A stretch of DNA of 43,114 nt from Bradyrhizobium sp. NAS80.1 (lineage in GTDB: Bacteria > Pseudomonadota > Alphaproteobacteria > Rhizobiales > Xanthobacteraceae), in NCBI RefSeq assembly GCF_001908205.1, contig NZ_LGHL01000036.1, forward strand, positions 1 through 43,114, in the 5' to 3' direction. This document shows, in pieces, positions 42,529 to 43,114 of the stretch (position 1 is its first letter; each line of letters begins with the position of its first letter). The notes beneath the pieces were generated by a model, which saw only the letters and a list, made by a program, of their open reading frames with translations, was not told the origin of the DNA and made no database searches. A program made the position numbers and the translations under genes.

Positions 42529-42662
42529 AAAGGTTCGGTGACTCCGGCACGATCGACTAGCACGCTTCTCTCCACGCCCACGACGGGCAGTGGCTAGCGA
42601 TCGTTCCGCACCGCTAGGAATCGATAATTTGCGAGGCGCTCACGGTGCCGCTTTGATACGGC

Positions 42663-42909
42663 ATGCGACCCCAGAAGATCACGTTTGGACAGATGCGGGC
42701 GACGGGGCGTGCGCCGCGTACTTGTCTATTGCGGCGACTATCGCTGCAGTCACAACGTTGCCCTGATCGCGGATCGATGGTCTGACGACGTGCGGTTATC
42801 GGATCTTGAGTCGCGCTTTATCTGCCAGACTTGCGGCAGAAGAGGCGCCGACGTCCGGCGGCACTTCGATTGGAATATGCCGACAGTGCCAGCCATGGGT
42901 TACCGATGA
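42663..42909 (+). pseudogene. Small Cys-rich rhizobial protein with one-base frameshift
   Basis: From ATG 42663 the frame reads MRPQKITFGQMRATG; after four G at 42704-42707 the family sequence continues one base out of frame as VRRVLVYCGDYRCSHNVALI ADRW...SRFICQTCGRRGADVRRHFDWN. With three G the gene would be continuous (~81 residues). Two Cys pairs (YCGDYRC and CQTC) suggest a zinc ribbon. Small proteins of this pattern are common in Bradyrhizobium and have no known function. Its stop overlaps the next ATG (ATGA). Confidence 0.62.
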
Positions 42910-43034
42910 AACTCGCTACCGAACGCCCCTTCGCCAACCCAGAGGTCGCGGCCCGCAAGCTGGTCGAGCTCGCAAAGGGCATTGAGCCCGTTCAGGATGG
43001 TCGCATTCAGGTCGTGTCCCCAGTGATGGTGTAG
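42906..43034 (+). pseudogene. Small rhizobial protein cut by an IS256-type end
   Basis: ATG 42906 opens MKLATERPFANPEVAARKLV ELAKGIEPVQDGRI, the N-terminus of a small hypothetical protein family I recognise from rhizobia (usually ~85-90 residues). After QDGRI, at about 43011, the sequence becomes the left end of the IS256-type element, and the frame stops at 43034. The gene was therefore disrupted by insertion. It overlaps the preceding small gene by four bases. Confidence 0.65.
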
Positions 43035-43114
43035 CTCGGTAGAGCAAAGCCGTCCGCACGCGCGCCCTCCAATAGCGCCGTAGCGGGCGGGCGGCTTTGC
43101 GGTGGTCACCGATG
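43011..43114 (+). mobile_element. Left end of a second IS256-type element (cut by the window end)
   Basis: Bases from 43011 match 1324-1419 almost throughout, in the same orientation; this copy has an extra TCCAATAGC-like segment near 43069-43078. In the left copy the IS256-type transposase start follows, so the same element probably begins here and runs out of the window. Confidence 0.72.

Noticed and set aside
1..43114. CRISPR array, nod box or sigma-54 (-24/-12) promoters
   Set aside because: I looked for evenly spaced repeats, long nod-box-like motifs and TGGCAC-N5-TTGC patterns and found no convincing case by eye.

Overview
The window is GC-rich DNA with the features of a rhizobial alphaproteobacterium (Hyphomicrobiales, probably Bradyrhizobium-like). 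The evidence is the type of small hypothetical proteins, the IS630/IS256/IS3 relics, a DUF6538-type integrase end, tRNA-Arg and tRNA-Lys 3' ends, and an amino acid:[carrier protein] ligase of the kind known from Bradyrhizobium. It reads as an accessory region: two working gene blocks set among relics of genes, IS elements and duplications. All assignments come from reading the translated sequence; no searches were run.

Left edge (1-3040): an IS630 transposase gene is split by an IS256-family element that has itself lost its 3' half. A small rhizobial hypothetical gene and the decayed 3' end of a galE/exoB epimerase gene follow. The first ~100 bases of the IS256-type element recur in direct orientation at the very end of the window (43011), where they cut another small gene.

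Surface-polysaccharide block (3.1-28.7 kb, nearly all minus strand): in transcription order it has an OPX/ExoF-like export protein (28.7 kb), then across an IS3 relic a NusG-family antiterminator (25.6 kb), a decayed OPX gene, glycosyltransferases, a polymerase-like membrane protein, a DUF1616-like protein, a Wzx-type flippase, a GH5 glycosidase, a fused tandem pair of serine-acetyltransferase-like domains, a methyltransferase and further glycosyltransferases. At 3.1-7.7 kb lies a compact nucleotide-activated heptose module: an epimerase/dehydratase, a three-domain fusion (nucleotidyltransferase + GmhB-like phosphatase + P-loop kinase), an HddA-like kinase and a GmhA-like isomerase. Together they would make and modify a GDP-heptose-type sugar donor. 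Several paralogous relics (GH5, polymerase, acetyltransferase, OPX, ATP-grasp) show that more than one such locus has been merged and eroded here. Three polysaccharide genes are each broken by one extra G in a G tract.

Carrier-protein block (29.4-40.4 kb): a divergent cluster around a promoter region at 35.6-35.85 kb. Leftward: acyl-CoA dehydrogenase, amino acid:[carrier protein] ligase (class II aminoacyl-tRNA-synthetase fold), O-acyl-homoserine sulfhydrylase, homoserine O-acyltransferase, a shortened GNAT, a class IV aminotransferase and the first 45 codons of a ThDP-dependent enzyme. Rightward, with overlapping genes: carrier protein, FATP-type AMP-ligase, second carrier protein, second AMP-ligase, FabG-like reductase. 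It has no ketosynthase, condensation or thioesterase domain, so it looks like free-standing carrier-protein chemistry on an amino acid and is the best candidate for an undescribed system. A partial, inverted copy of the terminal reductase gene lies at 26.65 kb.

Right edge (40.6-43.1 kb): an OPX fragment, a fragment of the same small-protein family seen at 2.4 kb, a tyrosine recombinase N-terminus, tRNA-Arg and tRNA-Lys 3' halves (att-like scars), a terminator, three small genes and the second IS256-type end.
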